Numbered from the stretch's first letter, positions 24,023 through 31,518 are shown. The stretch: 38,635 bases of DNA from Candidatus Peribacteria bacterium (GCA_009691405.1 SICN01000009.1:1-38635); one strand, 5' to 3'. Numbers and translations are program-made. Notes: generated by a model not told the origin, from the letters alone.

Positions 24023-25417
24023 ATGCATCTCGGATTAATCGGCTTAGGGACGATGGGAGCGAACCTCGCACGCAATGCGGCGAGAAACAGCGCAACGGTT
24101 GCCGTCTACAATCGCACGACGGAGAAGACCGATGCATTCATGAATGCACACGCATCGGAGGGCGATTTTGTCGCATGCAAGACGATTCCCGAACTGATCG
24201 CAGCTCTCCCTGCTCCACGCTCGATCGTACTCATGGTGAACGCAGGCACACCGGTGGATGCCGTCATCAAGGAACTGCTCCCACATCTCGAGGCGGATGA
24301 CGTGCTGATCGACGCAGGCAACAGCCACTTCACCGATACCGAAAGGCGCATTGCAGAATTGAAACCTAAAGGAGTTCATCTGCTTGGCATGGGTGTTTCC
24401 GGGGGTGAAGAAGGAGCGCTCAAAGGTCCCAGCATGATGCCAGGAGGCAGCCGCACCGCGTTCGATCGGCTCGAGTCGCTGCTTCGAAAGATGGCGGCGA
24501 AAGACGGCAGCAGCGGCAAGTGCGTGTCCTTCATCGGGTCCGGGGGATCCGGTCACTTCGTGAAGATGATCCATAACGGCATCGAGTACGGAGACATGCA
24601 GCTGATCGCGGAAACGTATCATCTGATGAAATCGGTGATGAAACTTGGTAATGTTGAAATCGCTGAGACATTTGCCGACTGGAACAAGAGTCGCGAGCTC
24701 AAGTCATTCCTGATCGAAATCACGAGTGTGATCTTCCGAAAGAAAGATGATATGAATTCCTCCGATCTCATCGACGCGATCAAGGATGAAGCCAAGCAGA
24801 AGGGAACCGGAAAATGGACAACGCAGAGTGCGCTCGATCTTGGGATTGCCGTTCCGACGATGACTGCCGCGGTCGACGCACGCCTGATGTCTGCTTTGAA
24901 GCCGCTTCGCGTGGAAGCAGAACAGATGGTTGGCGCGCTCGATCTCAAGCAACCGAAACTCGCGCTCAGTGCGCTCAAGAACGCATTGTTTCTGAGCAAG
25001 ATCTGCTCGTACGCGCAGGGTTTTGCACTCATCGCCGAAGCGAGCCGCATTCACGATTGGAAGATCGATCTCGCGGAAACTTGTCGAATTTGGAAAGGCG
25101 GCTGCATCATCAGATCGGCATTGCTTAAAACATTCGAAGAAGCATTTCGGACGCAACCCGATCTCAAAAATCTCCTCCTCTCACCGATCGTTAAAGAACT
25201 CTTCAAGGCACGCCACACGAAATGGCGGAAAGTCGTTGCTGCCGCAGCGCTCTCAGGCATTCCGATTCCAGCAATGTCGGCTTCCCTCGCCTACTTCGAT
25301 AGCCTGAGAACGGCGAGACTTCCGCAGAACCTCACCCAAGCTCAGCGCGATTTTTTCGGAGCACACACGTTTGAGAGGCTCGACCGGCAGGGTGTGTTCC
25401 ATGCCGACTGGAACTAG
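24023..25417 (+). CDS. gnd: 6-phosphogluconate dehydrogenase
   Basis: 464 residues. NADP Rossmann start LGLIGLGTMGANLARN and VYNRTTEKT; substrate and catalytic motifs GMGVSGGEEGALKGPSMMPGG and GSGGSGHFVKMIHNGIEYGDMQ (catalytic Lys and the HNGIEY signature). The C-terminal helical domain carries KGTGKWTTQSALDLGI and ASLAYFDS. It oxidises 6-phosphogluconate to ribulose 5-phosphate and CO2. Operon with tal. Overlaps the convergent hypothetical by four bases. Confidence 0.95.
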   Translation: MHLGLIGLGTMGANLARNAARNSATVAVYNRTTEKTDAFMNAHASEGDFVACKTIPELIAALPAPRSIVLMVNAGTPVDAVIKELLPHLEADDVLIDAGNSHFTDTERRIAELKPKGVHLLGMGVSGGEEGALKGPSMMPGGSRTAFDRLESLLRKMAAKDGSSGKCVSFIGSGGSGHFVKMIHNGIEYGDMQLIAETYHLMKSVMKLGNVEIAETFADWNKSRELKSFLIEITSVIFRKKDDMNSSDLIDAIKDEAKQKGTGKWTTQSALDLGIAVPTMTAAVDARLMSALKPLRVEAEQMVGALDLKQPKLALSALKNALFLSKICSYAQGFALIAEASRIHDWKIDLAETCRIWKGGCIIRSALLKTFEEAFRTQPDLKNLLLSPIVKELFKARHTKWRKVVAAAALSGIPIPAMSASLAYFDSLRTARLPQNLTQAQRDFFGAHTFERLDRQGVFHADWN

Positions 25418-25806
25418 GCATCTTCGGATTGTGTCTCATCTTGTTTGATCTGATCATCGACCTTCTGCGCAAGATTCCCCTGCTCCACCATCTGATCGGT
25501 GGTTACTTTCGTTTCACCAGTCAATTTGGAGGCAGCGATCTCCTGCTCACGGGTCTTCGTGGAAGATGATGGTGAGGTGTTCTTACTCTCCTGATTTTTC
25601 TTCGTCTGATCATCCTTTTTCCCCGAAACCTGGGCTTTCAATACGGAAAGCTTCAGATTCTTCAAATCTGTACCCTGTTTACTTGCGTCACTCTTCATCC
25701 CCTCCTTCTGGAGCTTCTTCTTCAATGCCTCGCGCTGCGCCTTGAGTGGCGACTCGAGGAATTCCCTGGAGGACGTGCCAAATTCGGAATCGTCGTCGGA
25801 AGACAT
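25414..25806 (-). CDS. hypothetical disordered protein
   Basis: 130 residues, rich in Lys, Ser, Gln, Asp and Thr, with almost no hydrophobic clusters, so probably unstructured or coiled coil. There are no Cys or Trp residues, no signal peptide and no recognised family. The start lies 12 bases downstream of tRNA-Arg(TCG) on the same strand, so it may share that transcript. Confidence 0.6.
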   Translation of the reverse strand: MSSDDDSEFGTSSREFLESPLKAQREALKKKLQKEGMKSDASKQGTDLKNLKLSVLKAQVSGKKDDQTKKNQESKNTSPSSSTKTREQEIAASKLTGETKVTTDQMVEQGNLAQKVDDQIKQDETQSEDA

Positions 25807-25818
25807 AAAAGAGAAAAG

Positions 25819-25895
25819 TGGTGCGCCCGGCAGGATTTGAACCTGCTACCCCTTGGTTCGAAGCCAAGTACTCTATCCAAATGAGCTACGGGCGC
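25819..25895 (-). tRNA. tRNA-Arg (anticodon TCG)
   Basis: Minus strand: acceptor GCGCCCG/CGGGCGC, D arm GCTC-ATTTGGATA-GAGT, anticodon stem CTTGG/CCAAG around CTTCGAA (TCG), T arm GCAGG-TTCAAAT-CCTGC, encoded CCA. Two partial copies of its 5' half lie upstream. Confidence 0.97.
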
Positions 25896-25896
25896 A

Positions 25897-26092
25897 AGAC
25901 TGCACTCAGCATACATCAAAGAAGCTCTCTTTTCTTTGTTCGTATCGCAGCGCGATACTCAACCCAAATGAGCTACGGGCGCATGTGTACAATCAGCATA
26001 CATCAAAGAAGACCTCATTTCTTTGTTCGCATCGCTGCGCGATACTCAGCCCAAATGAGCTACGGGCGCATGTGTACAATCAGCATACATCA
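25897..26092 (-). repeat. tandem 87-bp repeats carrying the tRNA-Arg 5' half
   Basis: The segment ending in the tRNA 5' end recurs at exactly 87-base spacing: the acceptor/D-arm boundary falls at 25896 (real tRNA), 25983 and 26070. Units 25897-25983 and 25984-26070 share the flank CAGCATACATCAAAGAAG, a TTCTTTGTTCG segment and a hairpin GTATCGC(AGC)GCGATAC (25942-25958, with one change in the second unit). A partial third flank runs to the toxin stop codon at 26090-26092. Each copy keeps 27 bases of tRNA and lacks the anticodon and T arms. Confidence 0.85.
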
Positions 26093-26350
26093 TCGATACA
26101 CATCACGACGATGTCCTATATCGATGATAAGAAAATCCGTCTCAGACAATCGCTTCAGGATGACTCTGTAGTCACCCACTCGCAATCGATGGGTTGCTGA
26201 AGCAAAATCTGTCAGTGGCTTCAGAGCAGATGTAATATCTTGACGTTCTTTGAGTTCCTCCAACTTTGAACGGATTCTTTCCTGGATGCTTTTGTCCAAT
26301 TTAAAAAAATTCTTCTTCGCAAATCGACTGAATGAGAAAGAATTTGACAT
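26090..26350 (-). CDS. RelE/ParE-type toxin
   Basis: 86 residues with the compact RelE-like fold: FSRFAKKNFFKLDKSIQERI, the Leu-rich helix pair, HRLRVGDYRVILKR and IDIGHRRDVYR at the C terminus, the typical arrangement of basic and Tyr residues in mRNA-cleaving toxins. It lies one base after the antitoxin gene. The stop codon falls exactly at the edge of the 87-bp tRNA repeats. Confidence 0.88.
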   Translation of the reverse strand: MSNSFSFSRFAKKNFFKLDKSIQERIRSKLEELKERQDITSALKPLTDFASATHRLRVGDYRVILKRLSETDFLIIDIGHRRDVYR

Positions 26351-26351
26351 G

Positions 26352-26600
26352 TTAAATCACCAAATCAGATATGCCGCTCTCTTCGGATTCTTTAAATCGT
26401 TTCTGGAGAACAGCTCTGTTTTTATCAATTTCATATTCTTCCAAGTAATCGGCAATCACTCCTTCGTTGTCATCGAAATAGGGCAACATCACCACGGTAG
26501 GCTTCCCTTTATTCGTAACAACAACCCAAGAATGAGCGACGTAGGAAACAAGTTGTCCGATTGTTTTCTGCAGATGGGACGTCGTGATGATTTTTGCCAT
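26352..26600 (-). CDS. Phd/YefM-type antitoxin
   Basis: 82 residues. The N-terminal dimer and DNA-binding half starts IITTSHLQKTIGQLVSYV and includes the strand WVVVTNKGKPTVVMLPY; the C-terminal half (EEYEIDKNRAVLQKRFKE) is acidic and would wrap the toxin. The promoter region carries inverted repeats suitable for autorepression. Confidence 0.88.
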   Translation of the reverse strand: MAKIITTSHLQKTIGQLVSYVAHSWVVVTNKGKPTVVMLPYFDDNEGVIADYLEEYEIDKNRAVLQKRFKESEESGISDLVI

Positions 26601-26622
26601 ACAAAGTGAGGGAAAAGAATTC

Positions 26623-26660
26623 TTCTATATTATAGAATATATAAGTATCTATATCAATAG
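26623..26660 (-). promoter_or_regulatory. operator-like repeats of the toxin-antitoxin operon
   Basis: TTCTATATTATAGAA is a palindrome at 26623-26637, followed by CTAT(ATCA)ATAG at 26649-26660, both within the AT-rich promoter region upstream of the antitoxin. Confidence 0.5.
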
Positions 26661-26691
26661 AATATATCTATACTGCTATTGTACAGAGAAA

Positions 26692-26715
26692 GGGACAAAC
26701 CTTGCGGCCTGTCCC
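26692..26715 (-). terminator. intrinsic terminator of the minus-strand unit below ribBA
   Basis: Minus strand: GGGACAGGCC, GCAA tetraloop, GGTTTGTCCC (two G-U pairs), followed by TTTCTCT. Confidence 0.6.
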
Positions 26716-26766
26716 GTTTCCCCTCTCGTTTTGCTCCTCAACGAATTTTGATGTCGTACGCGTCAG

Positions 26767-27069
26767 TCAATCTTTGGGTGGCTCGTAGGTCATGCGGGCA
26801 TAGAAAGTCCGCATTTCTTGGAACGTTCCCTGGAAAAAACTGAGAGTGTCGTACGCAACGTCCTGGCGGTGATCCGTCCGCCAAACGATGTACGCACTTT
26901 GAGGAAGCACGATGTAGCGAATGGCAAAGAAAAAACCATCACCCTCCACATCATTGATTTCAGGCGCGGAGAGATCCGCGAGCAAATTCTAAATGCGTTG
27001 CAGCTCATCACGGACATCATGCTGAATTACCCGTTGGACAATCCGGTTCGAAGAAAGAAATAACATCAT
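26767..27069 (-). pseudogene. small ORF interrupted by an in-frame TAG
   Basis: From ATG 27069 the frame reads MMLFLSSNRIVQRVIQHDV..LQRI, meets TAG at 26989-26991, and continues open for 73 more codons with a protein-like sequence (GDGFFFAIRYIVLPQS, YIVWRTDHRQDVAYD) to TGA at 26767. The downstream part could start at TTG 26985. Either a nonsense mutation, re-initiation, or two genes. ATG 27069 overlaps the stop of the 26-residue ORF (ATGA), and a terminator follows at 26692-26715. A plus-strand frame at 26818-27063 is the competing reading. Confidence 0.4.
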
Positions 27070-27146
27070 GCCTTCCTCTCCGACCTCTTCGCCATGCCTT
27101 TCATAAGAGAGAAGGCGCGTTCGATGTCTTTGTCCCCTTGAACCAT
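27066..27146 (-). CDS. possible 26-residue peptide after ribBA
   Basis: ATG-TGA frame MVQGDKDIERAFSLMKGMAK plus SERKA-type end: an amphipathic helix with a basic tail. It lies 25 bases after the ribBA stop and its stop overlaps the next ATG. No family recognised. Confidence 0.35.
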   Translation of the reverse strand: MVQGDKDIERAFSLMKGMAKRSERKA

Positions 27147-27173
27147 GCTAGCAAGCGTTCAGGGGGATTTTTT
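27134..27173 (+). terminator. plus-strand intrinsic terminator at the ribBA 3' end
   Basis: CCCCTTGAAC (27134-27143) pairs with GTTCAGGGGG (27157-27166) with one wobble, followed by T6. It acts on plus-strand transcription, so something may be transcribed toward ribBA here; on the minus strand there is no T tract. Confidence 0.5.
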
Positions 27174-28401
27174 AGACGTTCTTCAATGTGTGTTTCATCC
27201 TCTTTTTCTTCGTCTTCAGATATTTCTTCTGTTTCGCACTTTGCGGTGAAATCTCGATTGGAAGCTGCTCGGTGATTGTGAGCCCATAGCCCTCGAGCCC
27301 GATGACTTTCTTCGGATTATTCGTGAGGAGGCGCATCTTTCCGACTCCCAGATCCTTGAGGATCTGCGCTCCGATACCGTACTCACGAAGATCATCGGGA
27401 AGCCCAAGGGCACGATTGGCGTCGACCGTATCGAGTCCCAAGTGTTGGAGTTCATAGGCACGAATTTTATTGACAAGTCCGATGCCTCTTCCTTCCTGTC
27501 TCAGATACACAAAAACTCCCTTTCCTTCGTCACTGATACGACGCATTGCGAGATCAAGCTGCTGTCCGCAGTCACAATGATGTGAACCAAAGACATCCCC
27601 CGTCATGCACTCCGAATGCACACGAACGAGAACTGGCGTGCCGGCGCTGATCTTACCTATGCTGAGTGCAAGATGATCTTTGTGATGTAAAGTATCATGG
27701 TACACCGAAATCGTAAACTCACCGTACTTCGTTTCGAGAAGCGAGCGAGCCTCGAGAGCAACGAGCGATTCTGTTCGTCTGCGATAGGCGATGAGGTCAG
27801 CGATCGGCAAGATTGGAATACGATGTTTCTTTGCGAAAGGCATGATGGAATTGAGGCGCATCATCGTGCCGTCGTCGTGCATCAGCTCGCTGATGACGGC
27901 GCCTTCTCTCAAGCCTGCGATTTTGCAGAGATCAATTGATGCTTCGGTGTGTCCGGATCTGCACAGCACGCCGCCGTCTTGCGCTCGGAGAGGAAACACG
28001 TGACCGGGGTGCGAGAGATCACCTGGCTTCGCATTCGAATCAATCGCCGTCAGAATAGTTCTTGCGCGATCAGCTGCCGAAATACCCGTATCGATGCCCT
28101 CTTTTGCTTCGATACTGACTGTAAACGGCGTACCGCGCTTGCTCGTATTTCGCTGCACCATGGAAGGAAGCTGCAGCTGATCGGCAATAGCATTGCTGAG
28201 AGATAAGCAGACGACTCCACCTGTATGACGAATGGTAAACGCCAGTTTTTCTGCAGTCGCAAACTCCGCAGCAAGCACAAGATCGCCTTCGTTTTCACGA
28301 TCGATATCGTCGACAACGATCACGAACTTCCCACGCTTGAGCGCTCTCACAGCAGCCTCGACATCGGAGAAGGGCTTTGGCATGGAAATGAATTTTACCA
28401 T
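27172..28401 (-). CDS. ribBA: bifunctional RibBA: DHBP synthase and GTP cyclohydrolase II
   Basis: 409 residues. The RibB half (about 1-210) has VVDDIDRENEGDLV and the GHVFPLRAQDGGVLCRSGHTEA site. The RibA half has the zinc ligands in SECMTGDVFGSHHCDCG and the catalytic region YLRQEGRGIGLVNKI, ending with DLGVGKMRLLTNNPKK. It supplies both precursors for riboflavin. ATG 28401 is used; ATG 28383 is an alternative. Its whole leader is a 122-bp inverted repeat. A short Lys-rich tail extends the usual C terminus. Confidence 0.95.
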   Translation of the reverse strand: MVKFISMPKPFSDVEAAVRALKRGKFVIVVDDIDRENEGDLVLAAEFATAEKLAFTIRHTGGVVCLSLSNAIADQLQLPSMVQRNTSKRGTPFTVSIEAKEGIDTGISAADRARTILTAIDSNAKPGDLSHPGHVFPLRAQDGGVLCRSGHTEASIDLCKIAGLREGAVISELMHDDGTMMRLNSIMPFAKKHRIPILPIADLIAYRRRTESLVALEARSLLETKYGEFTISVYHDTLHHKDHLALSIGKISAGTPVLVRVHSECMTGDVFGSHHCDCGQQLDLAMRRISDEGKGVFVYLRQEGRGIGLVNKIRAYELQHLGLDTVDANRALGLPDDLREYGIGAQILKDLGVGKMRLLTNNPKKVIGLEGYGLTITEQLPIEISPQSAKQKKYLKTKKKRMKHTLKNV

Positions 28402-28428
28402 GTTTCAGAAACCTATGCTCTCTGAGAA

Positions 28429-28550
28429 AAATCTCTCAAAAATCGCAGGATGCAAGGAATCAAGGCAAAATTTCACGAGACGTATCGCGCCATACGTCGA
28501 GTGAAATTTTTGGCGAAGATGACGAAGCAGCCTGCATTTTTCAGAGATTT
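28429..28550 (-). repeat. 122-bp long inverted repeat in the ribBA leader
   Basis: Outer arms AAATCTCT/AGAGATTT plus AAAAAT and GCAGG segments; inner arms AAAATTTCAC (28467-28476)/GTGAAATTTT (28501-28510), then GACGTAT (28479-28485)/ATACGTC (28492-28498) around CGCGCC. The two halves match over about 45 of 60 positions, forming a long hairpin with one internal loop. It begins at the stop codon of the SLH gene and ends 28 bases before the ribBA ATG. It does not match the FMN riboswitch. Could be a MITE-like insert or an attenuator. Confidence 0.8.
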
Positions 28551-29911
28551 CAGTGGAACTGGACTGTGTAGGGAACTCTATGTATCTGATCCCCGGACTT
28601 GCGTCCGATACCGACCATGTAGGCATCGTCATTGGCACTCGGCTTGAAGATGTAAGGCACATTGCATTCGGGTCCCTTGAATCCGAACTGATCGACATCT
28701 TGAGGTGTATAGATCACGCAAGAGAGCACTTCACCGGCGGTGATCTCGACCGTTGCCACTCCCTCTTTCATCACCTTGAAGCTGTACCAGTCGACGATGT
28801 CACCCGATTCCAAAATACTGGTGCGGACCAATCCCGGTCTCAGTTCCACGGCAGTCGAAAACCCATCGTTGCCGTCGCTGAAGACCGCCTTGGCAGAAAC
28901 ACTGTACAGCGTATTGCCAACACTCGGCTGCAACTGCAACTGATACTTTCCAGGTCGCAGCGTTGCCTTAATCGTACACATCGAGTTCTCCTGAAAACCG
29001 AGGTAATACTCGCTCGTGAAACCGTCGTCTTTCAAAAGATATAAACGACAGGTGACATCCGAGTGATAATAACCGGCCGTCGATACCTGCAGACCGATAT
29101 CCGATTGCTTCGTGAGAGTGAACAGATACACCGCCGGGCGCTTCTCGATGAAGGTATCGCTGTCGACGAAAGGAATGGACAGCGTCTTGATAATATCTGT
29201 GCGCACGGAGCTCGAGGAGGAAGATTCGCTGCTTGGAATCGACGACTGGAATACCGCCTGCTGAGAGCTCTGTTGCTTCTCAAGCGTTTTTTGCGCATTG
29301 AAGATATAGGCTGCAGCCTCGCCGCGTGTGAGCGGGAGATCAGGGTTGAAACGAGAACCCGACTGATTGGCGAGAGGCAAGAGACCGTTCATATACGCCG
29401 CACTGATGTATCTGCTGTACCACGCGGAGGTGGAGATATCGACAAACTTGATAAGACTCTGATCGTTCTGGGAAATATCTGGGGCGAGAATATTGAAGAG
29501 CATGAAGACCATCTTAAGAGCCTCGGTCCTCGTTACGGGGCTCGCGGGGCGGAAGAGTGAATCGCTGTAACCCTTCACAAATCCATATTCTTTCGAAGCG
29601 GCATCGCACACATAGCCCTCGTACCAACTACCGGCTTCGACATCCGAGAAGCAGTGCACATAGATCGCCTTCGGCTTTCGATTCGTCGCAACGTAGAGCA
29701 TCTTCAAGAACTCCGCTCGATTTACCGAGCGATCCGGATAAAAATTCCCATCCGGATTTCCCTTGAGGATCCCGAGTCTCGCGAGAGATTCGATCTCACC
29801 TTTGAATGTGTACGAATCGCTGACATCGGAGAACAGTCCGGCGCCGAGCGCGGTAAAGGGCTGCACAAGGATCAAGGAAACAAGAACGGTCGCGAATCGA
29901 AGATTCTTCAT
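28550..29911 (-). CDS. S-layer homology (SLH) domain surface protein
   Basis: 453 residues from ATG 29911. Signal peptide (about 1-24, cleavage near ALGAG). Three SLH repeats follow: FSDVSDSYTFKGEIESLARLG, CFSDVEAGSWYEGYVCDAA and FVDISTSAWYSRYISAAYMNG, each with the GNPDGNFYPDRSVNRAEFLK-type second half. A Ser-rich linker and a C-terminal part with two pre-peptidase-like beta domains (DIVDWYSFKV) complete it. SLH repeats normally bind secondary cell-wall polymer. A TATCTT element lies 12 bases upstream. It separates ribH from ribBA. Confidence 0.85.
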   Translation of the reverse strand: MKNLRFATVLVSLILVQPFTALGAGLFSDVSDSYTFKGEIESLARLGILKGNPDGNFYPDRSVNRAEFLKMLYVATNRKPKAIYVHCFSDVEAGSWYEGYVCDAASKEYGFVKGYSDSLFRPASPVTRTEALKMVFMLFNILAPDISQNDQSLIKFVDISTSAWYSRYISAAYMNGLLPLANQSGSRFNPDLPLTRGEAAAYIFNAQKTLEKQQSSQQAVFQSSIPSSESSSSSSVRTDIIKTLSIPFVDSDTFIEKRPAVYLFTLTKQSDIGLQVSTAGYYHSDVTCRLYLLKDDGFTSEYYLGFQENSMCTIKATLRPGKYQLQLQPSVGNTLYSVSAKAVFSDGNDGFSTAVELRPGLVRTSILESGDIVDWYSFKVMKEGVATVEITAGEVLSCVIYTPQDVDQFGFKGPECNVPYIFKPSANDDAYMVGIGRKSGDQIHRVPYTVQFH

Positions 29912-29970
29912 AAGTGAGCGGAAAAGATAGTGACCGCACGTTACTCTTGAACACATCTCTTATACAAGAT

Positions 29971-30447
29971 TTATGAACGCATTTCCGAAAGCTTCGCAAG
30001 CTGAGTCAGAAGTGTCCTTGCAGCGAGCGGTCCTTTTGCACGAGGACCCAGAGCTCTCACTTTCGCATCCTCGAGCGTATTTACGAAGAGCACTTCGAAG
30101 ACAATCGGCTTCTTCAGTGCCAGTTGCGTCTGCATGCAACCCGAGGCAGCTTCCCTTGCGATGAGCTCAGCGTGATGTGTCGCACCCTGCACCACAATTC
30201 CGATGGCGATGGCTCCATCTGCTCCTGACTCGAGTGCACGTTTGCAAAGAAGGGGAAGCTCGAAAGAACCGGGAGCATCGATTGCGATAATATTGCTCTT
30301 TGGAATTCCTGCAACAACGAGTGATTCTATCGCAGAGTCTCGTAGCACCGACGAGACCTCCGGATGCCACACGGAACGAATCACTGCGATCTTCCAATCA
30401 GGGTTGATTCTGCTCTTGCCGAACTCGGGAAGATTATCGATTGTCAT
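29971..30447 (-). CDS. ribH: 6,7-dimethyl-8-ribityllumazine synthase
   Basis: 158 residues from ATG 30447. The family motif GSFELPLLCKRAL, the AIGIVVQGATHHAELIA segment with the catalytic His, and PIVFEVLFVNTLEDAKVR are all present. It joins the two RibBA-derived precursors and self-assembles into capsids or pentamers. Start overlaps the ribE stop by 14 bases, so the two are translationally linked. The TTG at 30471 is less likely. Confidence 0.93.
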   Translation of the reverse strand: MTIDNLPEFGKSRINPDWKIAVIRSVWHPEVSSVLRDSAIESLVVAGIPKSNIIAIDAPGSFELPLLCKRALESGADGAIAIGIVVQGATHHAELIAREAASGCMQTQLALKKPIVFEVLFVNTLEDAKVRALGPRAKGPLAARTLLTQLAKLSEMRS

Positions 30448-31501
30448 GTGCTTGAAGAATGTACTTCCCAAGTATATCCGTCTCGAGGTTCACACTGTCT
30501 CCTGCCTGTAGCACTCCGAGTGTCGAGTGCTCGAGTGTATGAGGAATGAGTGCGACAGACAGTCGATCTTCCATGCAATCTGCAACCGTAAGTGCAACAC
30601 CATCGATGGTGATCGAACCGTAATGGACGATAAAGCAACGAAGTGAAGATGGAAGAGAAATAGTAAGCAAAATATTTTGTCCTCCTCGTTCCGTGCCCCC
30701 ACCCCTAACCCCTCCCCCCTCCGGGGGGAGGGGAACTTTACAATGAAGCTCTATGGAAGCAATAACATCACTCATGTGGTGCATGATTTGATCATTCGTG
30801 AAACGAACCAATCGGATACCACGCAATGCCAAATGTTCTGAGCGCCACTCATCATACATACGCTGTTCTTTTTCATCATGAATACCCCCATCAACTTCAA
30901 TACCAATGTGTAGTTCTTCGCAATAAAAATCGATAATACAAGATCCAATCGGGCGCTGTCTGCGAAAATAATATCCTTTGATCTTGTGCTTACGAAGTGC
31001 CTCCCATAGAAGTTTTTCTGCCTTTGTCGGTTCCTTTCGCATCGCTCGAGCATTGGCTACAACTGAAGACGGTGGATACGTAAGACCAGCAACACCCTTC
31101 CAAACGTGCGATGTCTTTTCAGCAGCGTCCCCCGCTCCCGGAACGGGAGAGGGGCTAGGGGAGAGGGCACCAGAAAGGGAAGAAGAAACCACCTTCCCCA
31201 CTCCCTCACAATGCCCGAGGACAATATGTCCTTCAAATCTGCCGTCAGCTTTCATCGCACGCTCGAGATTCACAACATCACCTTGGGAAAGTGAACCAAG
31301 TTTTGTCTTCTTCAGTGTCGTCTCAACGACATCGAAAGATATCGACTTTGCATCGAATGCAATGACTGAGAGACACACACCCGAGACTGCGATGCTCGAG
31401 CCGATCTTGATATCATCAAAACTTTTCGGTCTCTCGAGTGCAAGAGTGTTCTGTCCCTTCGAAAGAATCTTCGCCGTTGCTTCGATGATTCCGGTAAACA
31501 T
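30434..31501 (-). CDS. ribE: riboflavin synthase interrupted in frame by a DUF559 element
   Basis: 355 residues, about 160 more than normal. Residues 1-110 are the N-terminal barrel (MFTGIIEATAK, ALERAM-type LERAMKADGRFEGH, LGHCEGVGKVV). Residues 111-270 are foreign: a Pro/Gly-rich segment, a DUF559/Vsr-like nuclease domain, and a second Gly/Pro-rich segment. From NILLTISLP the C-terminal barrel resumes (GSITIDGVALTV, IPHTLEHSTLGVLQAGDSVNLETDILGKY). The insert lies in the first beta-hairpin turn of the second barrel, a variable loop, so the enzyme may still fold. No splicing motifs of inteins are seen. TGCTAGGAT lies eight bases before ATG 31501. Confidence 0.92.
   Translation of the reverse strand: MFTGIIEATAKILSKGQNTLALERPKSFDDIKIGSSIAVSGVCLSVIAFDAKSISFDVVETTLKKTKLGSLSQGDVVNLERAMKADGRFEGHIVLGHCEGVGKVVSSSLSGALSPSPSPVPGAGDAAEKTSHVWKGVAGLTYPPSSVVANARAMRKEPTKAEKLLWEALRKHKIKGYYFRRQRPIGSCIIDFYCEELHIGIEVDGGIHDEKEQRMYDEWRSEHLALRGIRLVRFTNDQIMHHMSDVIASIELHCKVPLPPEGGGVRGGGTERGGQNILLTISLPSSLRCFIVHYGSITIDGVALTVADCMEDRLSVALIPHTLEHSTLGVLQAGDSVNLETDILGKYILQAHDNR
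30693..30733 (-). repeat. DUF559 element, distal terminal repeat
   Basis: Starts GTGCCCCCACCCCTAA and ends with a CCCCTCC/GGAGGGG hairpin; translated in ribE as a PLPPEGGGVRGGG-like stretch. Confidence 0.85.
31129..31170 (-). repeat. DUF559 element, proximal terminal repeat
   Basis: Inverted partner of the distal repeat; contains CTCCCG(GAA)CGGGAG and is translated as LSPSPSPVPGAGD. Confidence 0.85.
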
Positions 31502-31509
31502 GGAGATGC

Positions 31510-31518
31510 ATCCTAGCA
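31510..31518 (-). promoter_or_regulatory. extended -10 of ribE
   Basis: Minus-strand TGCTAGGAT, eight bases before ATG 31501. Confidence 0.55.

Larger units (their letters stand above)
30693..31170 (-). mobile_element. DUF559 nuclease element with terminal inverted repeats
   Basis: About 478 bp bounded by 30693-30733 and 31129-31170, which are inverted copies matching at roughly 80% (shared frame GTGCCC..CCCCTA.CCCCT.CCC..CCGGG). Each end also folds on itself into a GC-rich hairpin. The interior encodes MRKEPTKAEKLLWEAL, FRRQRPIGSCIIDFYC and IGIEVDGGIH, the DUF559 catalytic landmarks (E, D, E-x-D and H). No recognisable transposase and no clear target duplication. The element keeps the ribE frame open throughout. 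Confidence 0.88.

Noticed and set aside
25897-26092. CRISPR array
   Set aside because: There are only two to three 87-base repeats with no short repeat/unique spacer pattern; the repeat is the 5' half of a tRNA plus flank.
26989-26991. Genome-wide reassignment of TAG as a sense codon
   Set aside because: TAG is the natural stop of many genes here, for example at 7200, 7476, 10782, 16985 and 17872, where full-length families end normally.
26818-27063. 81-residue plus-strand ORF
   Set aside because: It has only a TTG start with no promoter or leader. The minus strand reads as more protein-like, with a terminator downstream. Kept as an alternative because of the plus-strand terminator at 27134-27173.
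28429-28550. FMN riboswitch upstream of ribBA
   Set aside because: The conserved RFN helices and GGGGCAGGGUGAAAUUCCC-like core are absent; the region is a simple long inverted repeat.
30693-31170. Intein or self-splicing intron in ribE
   Set aside because: There is no Cys/Ser at the N-terminal junction or His-Asn at the C-terminal junction, no intein blocks, and no group I or II intron core. The frame is open through the insert.
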